Positions 14,126 to 15,491 of a DNA stretch of 15,491 nt are shown here, piece by piece. The DNA is from Pseudorhodobacter antarcticus. GTDB lineage: Bacteria > Pseudomonadota > Alphaproteobacteria > Rhodobacterales > Rhodobacteraceae. The notes under the pieces were generated by a model. The model did no database searches. It worked only from the letters and a program-made list of their open reading frames with translations, and was not told the origin of the DNA. The stretch is taken from contig CAMAWZ010000021.1 in the NCBI GenBank assembly GCA_945861995.1, positions 1 through 15,491 of the forward strand, in the 5' to 3' direction. Position numbers and translations under genes: made by a program. Numbering within the stretch: the first letter of the stretch is position 1; every line of letters begins with the position of its first letter.

Positions 14126-15280
14126 GTGCCAGATTTTACCCCGATAGACCCCGTAAGCCTGACCGCCGACTTGGTGCGCTGCCCCACCGTAACGCCTGCC
14201 GAAGGTGGCGCGCTGGTGTTGCAGCAAGGCATTTTGGAGCGGGCGGGCTTTGCCTGCACCCGCGTTGATCGCGGCGATACCCCGAACCTGTTCGCCCGCT
14301 GGGGCGTGAAGGGCGCCAATAAATCCTTTGGTTTCAATGGTCATACTGATGTAGTGCCCGTGGGCGATGCGCAGGCCTGGACGCATGACCCCTTTGGCGC
14401 GGAAATTGTCGATGGCTTTCTGTATGGGCGCGGCGCGACCGATATGAAATCTGGCGTCGCCGCTTTTGTCGCCGCAGCGGTCGATTTTGTTCATCAAAGC
14501 CCGCCCGATGGTGCAGTGATTATCGCCATTACGGGTGATGAGGAGGATAAGGCAGTAGACGGAACGCCCGCCTTGCTGGACTATATGGCCAGGAATGGCG
14601 AGCGGATGACGCATTGCCTTGTGGGCGAGCCGACTTGCTCCAATGTCATGGGCGAAATGATGAAAATCGGGCGGCGTGGCAGTTTGACCGCCTATTTCAC
14701 CGCGCGCGGGGTGCAGGGCCATTCCGCCTATCCTGACCGCGCAAAAAACCCGATGTCGGCGCTGGTTGCCCTGCTGGCGCGGCTGGAAAGCGAACCGCTG
14801 GATCAGGGAACGCAGCATTTTGACGCGTCGACCTTGGCGATCACCACTATTGATTGCGGCAACCCCGCAACCAATGTTATCCCCGCGCAGGGGCGCGCCA
14901 CGGTGAACATTCGCTTTAACGATGCCCATACGGGGGCCAGCGTTTCGGGCTGGCTTCACGCCCATGCCGCCGCCGTGCAGGCGCAGACAGGCGTGCAGAT
15001 TGACACCCGCGTTACGATTTCTGGCGAAAGCTTTTTAACCCCCTTAGGCGATTTTTCGGCGCTGATCTCAAACGCCGTGCAGGCCGAGGTGGGGCGCGCG
15101 CCGCAGCCATCAACTTCGGGCGGCACATCTGATGCGCGTTTTGTCAAAGATCATTGCCCCGTGGTGGAATTTGGCCTTGTGGGCCGCACAATGCATCAAG
15201 TGGACGAACGGGTAGAAGTGGTGCAAATTCATCAGCTTAAGGCGATATACGGCCGCATTTTGCAGGATTATTTCGCATGA
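14126..15280 (+). CDS. dapE: succinyl-diaminopimelate desuccinylase
   Basis: A 384-residue M20-family metallohydrolase of the diaminopimelate/lysine pathway; it removes succinate from N-succinyl-LL-2,6-diaminopimelate in the cytoplasm. The di-zinc site is complete by comparison with Haemophilus DapE: H73 (NGHTDVVPVG), D106 (GRGATDMKSG), E140, E168 (LVGEPT) and H357 (GRTMHQVDE), with E139 as the general base (GDEE). ARGVQGHSAYP (193-203) and PSTSGGTSDARF (328-339) belong to the dimerisation and substrate region. The start is GTG at 14126-14128, preceded by AAGGTGA; no ATG near fits better. The GNAT gene downstream starts inside its stop (ATGA), so the two are probably coupled. DAP is both a lysine precursor and a cell wall residue. 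Confidence 0.96.
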   Translation: MPDFTPIDPVSLTADLVRCPTVTPAEGGALVLQQGILERAGFACTRVDRGDTPNLFARWGVKGANKSFGFNGHTDVVPVGDAQAWTHDPFGAEIVDGFLYGRGATDMKSGVAAFVAAAVDFVHQSPPDGAVIIAITGDEEDKAVDGTPALLDYMARNGERMTHCLVGEPTCSNVMGEMMKIGRRGSLTAYFTARGVQGHSAYPDRAKNPMSALVALLARLESEPLDQGTQHFDASTLAITTIDCGNPATNVIPAQGRATVNIRFNDAHTGASVSGWLHAHAAAVQAQTGVQIDTRVTISGESFLTPLGDFSALISNAVQAEVGRAPQPSTSGGTSDARFVKDHCPVVEFGLVGRTMHQVDERVEVVQIHQLKAIYGRILQDYFA

Positions 15281-15491
15281 TTTCCGTCATTCAAACCCGC
15301 GATATCACCGCCTGCCGCGCCCTGCGCCGTATTGTCTTTATCGAAGAACAAGGCGTGCCCGAGGCGGACGAACTTGACGATTTAGACGATGTCGCAACCC
15401 ATCTTTTGGCCCATAGCGGAGGCCAAGCGGTTGGGTCGGCGCGGCTTTTGACGTTTGGCGATACGGGCAAAATTGGCCGCGTTTGTGTGCT
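15277..15491 (+). CDS. GNAT-family N-acetyltransferase, N-terminal part
   Basis: The first 71 codons of a GNAT acetyltransferase that runs off the right edge. It begins MISVIQTRDITACRALRR, then VFIEEQGVPEADELDDLDD, the VF-x-x-EQ-x-V-x-x-x-x-E-x-D pattern of ElaA/acyl-CoA-type GNAT proteins, and the strand AVGSARLL, before the acetyl-CoA loop (R/Q-x-x-G-x-G/A), which is just outside. The acetylated substrate is unknown. The ATG at 15277 overlaps the dapE TGA by 4 bases. Position suggests cotranscription with dapE, but a metabolic link is not shown. Confidence 0.85.
   Translation, partial: MISVIQTRDITACRALRRIVFIEEQGVPEADELDDLDDVATHLLAHSGGQAVGSARLLTFGDTGKIGRVCV

Noticed and set aside
13951..14337. 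128-codon minus-strand frame across the Hint/dapE intergenic region
   Set aside because: More than half of it is antisense to dapE and no ribosome binding site or family feature supports it.
14093..14965. 290-codon open frame on the minus strand opposite dapE
   Set aside because: It is antisense to a gene with complete active-site motifs, and its translation shows no family feature; it is a by-product of GC-rich codon use.

Overview
The window looks like ordinary chromosome of a Rhodobacterales (roseobacter-type) alphaproteobacterium. The basis is GC-rich DNA with many GCGC-type words, a DUF2794 protein and IalB-family protein (both typical of alphaproteobacteria), a Hint/LamG-like protein of a kind common in that order, and several small proteins that resemble roseobacter hypothetical proteins. 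No tRNA, rRNA, CRISPR, insertion sequence or phage gene was seen. The assignment is by recognition only, with no database search.

Left part (1-4156, minus strand). In transcription order: an IalB-family exported protein, rlmN (3 bases after it), a membrane fatty acid desaturase, purC, and the start of a PfkB sugar kinase that runs off the left edge. The first two are probably cotranscribed; the others follow at gaps of 60-120 bases.

Middle-left (4157-8346). A zinc/Ser-Lys type L-asparaginase and a DUF2794 protein run on the plus strand. They meet, tail to tail, a minus-strand set consisting of a small helical hypothetical protein, an M17 leucyl aminopeptidase and a cytoplasmic NlpC/P60 peptidase. 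The last two overlap by 4 bases and could work together in breaking down murein peptides.

Middle-right (8347-11011, plus strand). A beta-carbonic anhydrase, the bicarbonate/sodium symporter SbtA, the PII-like regulator SbtB and two small unknown proteins form a tightly spaced block. This is a compact inorganic-carbon uptake and regulation unit, and the most interesting part of the window. A 14-base perfect palindrome inside longer inverted arms sits just upstream of the carbonic anhydrase start.

Right part (10988-15491). A small lipoprotein is divergent from a glutamine-synthetase-family ligase. A Hint-domain protein follows, broken in this sequence by a run of nine C/G bases. Then come dapE (lysine and diaminopimelate synthesis) and the start of a GNAT acetyltransferase overlapping it by 4 bases. 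Three converging gene pairs overlap at their 3' ends, so genes are packed very closely here.
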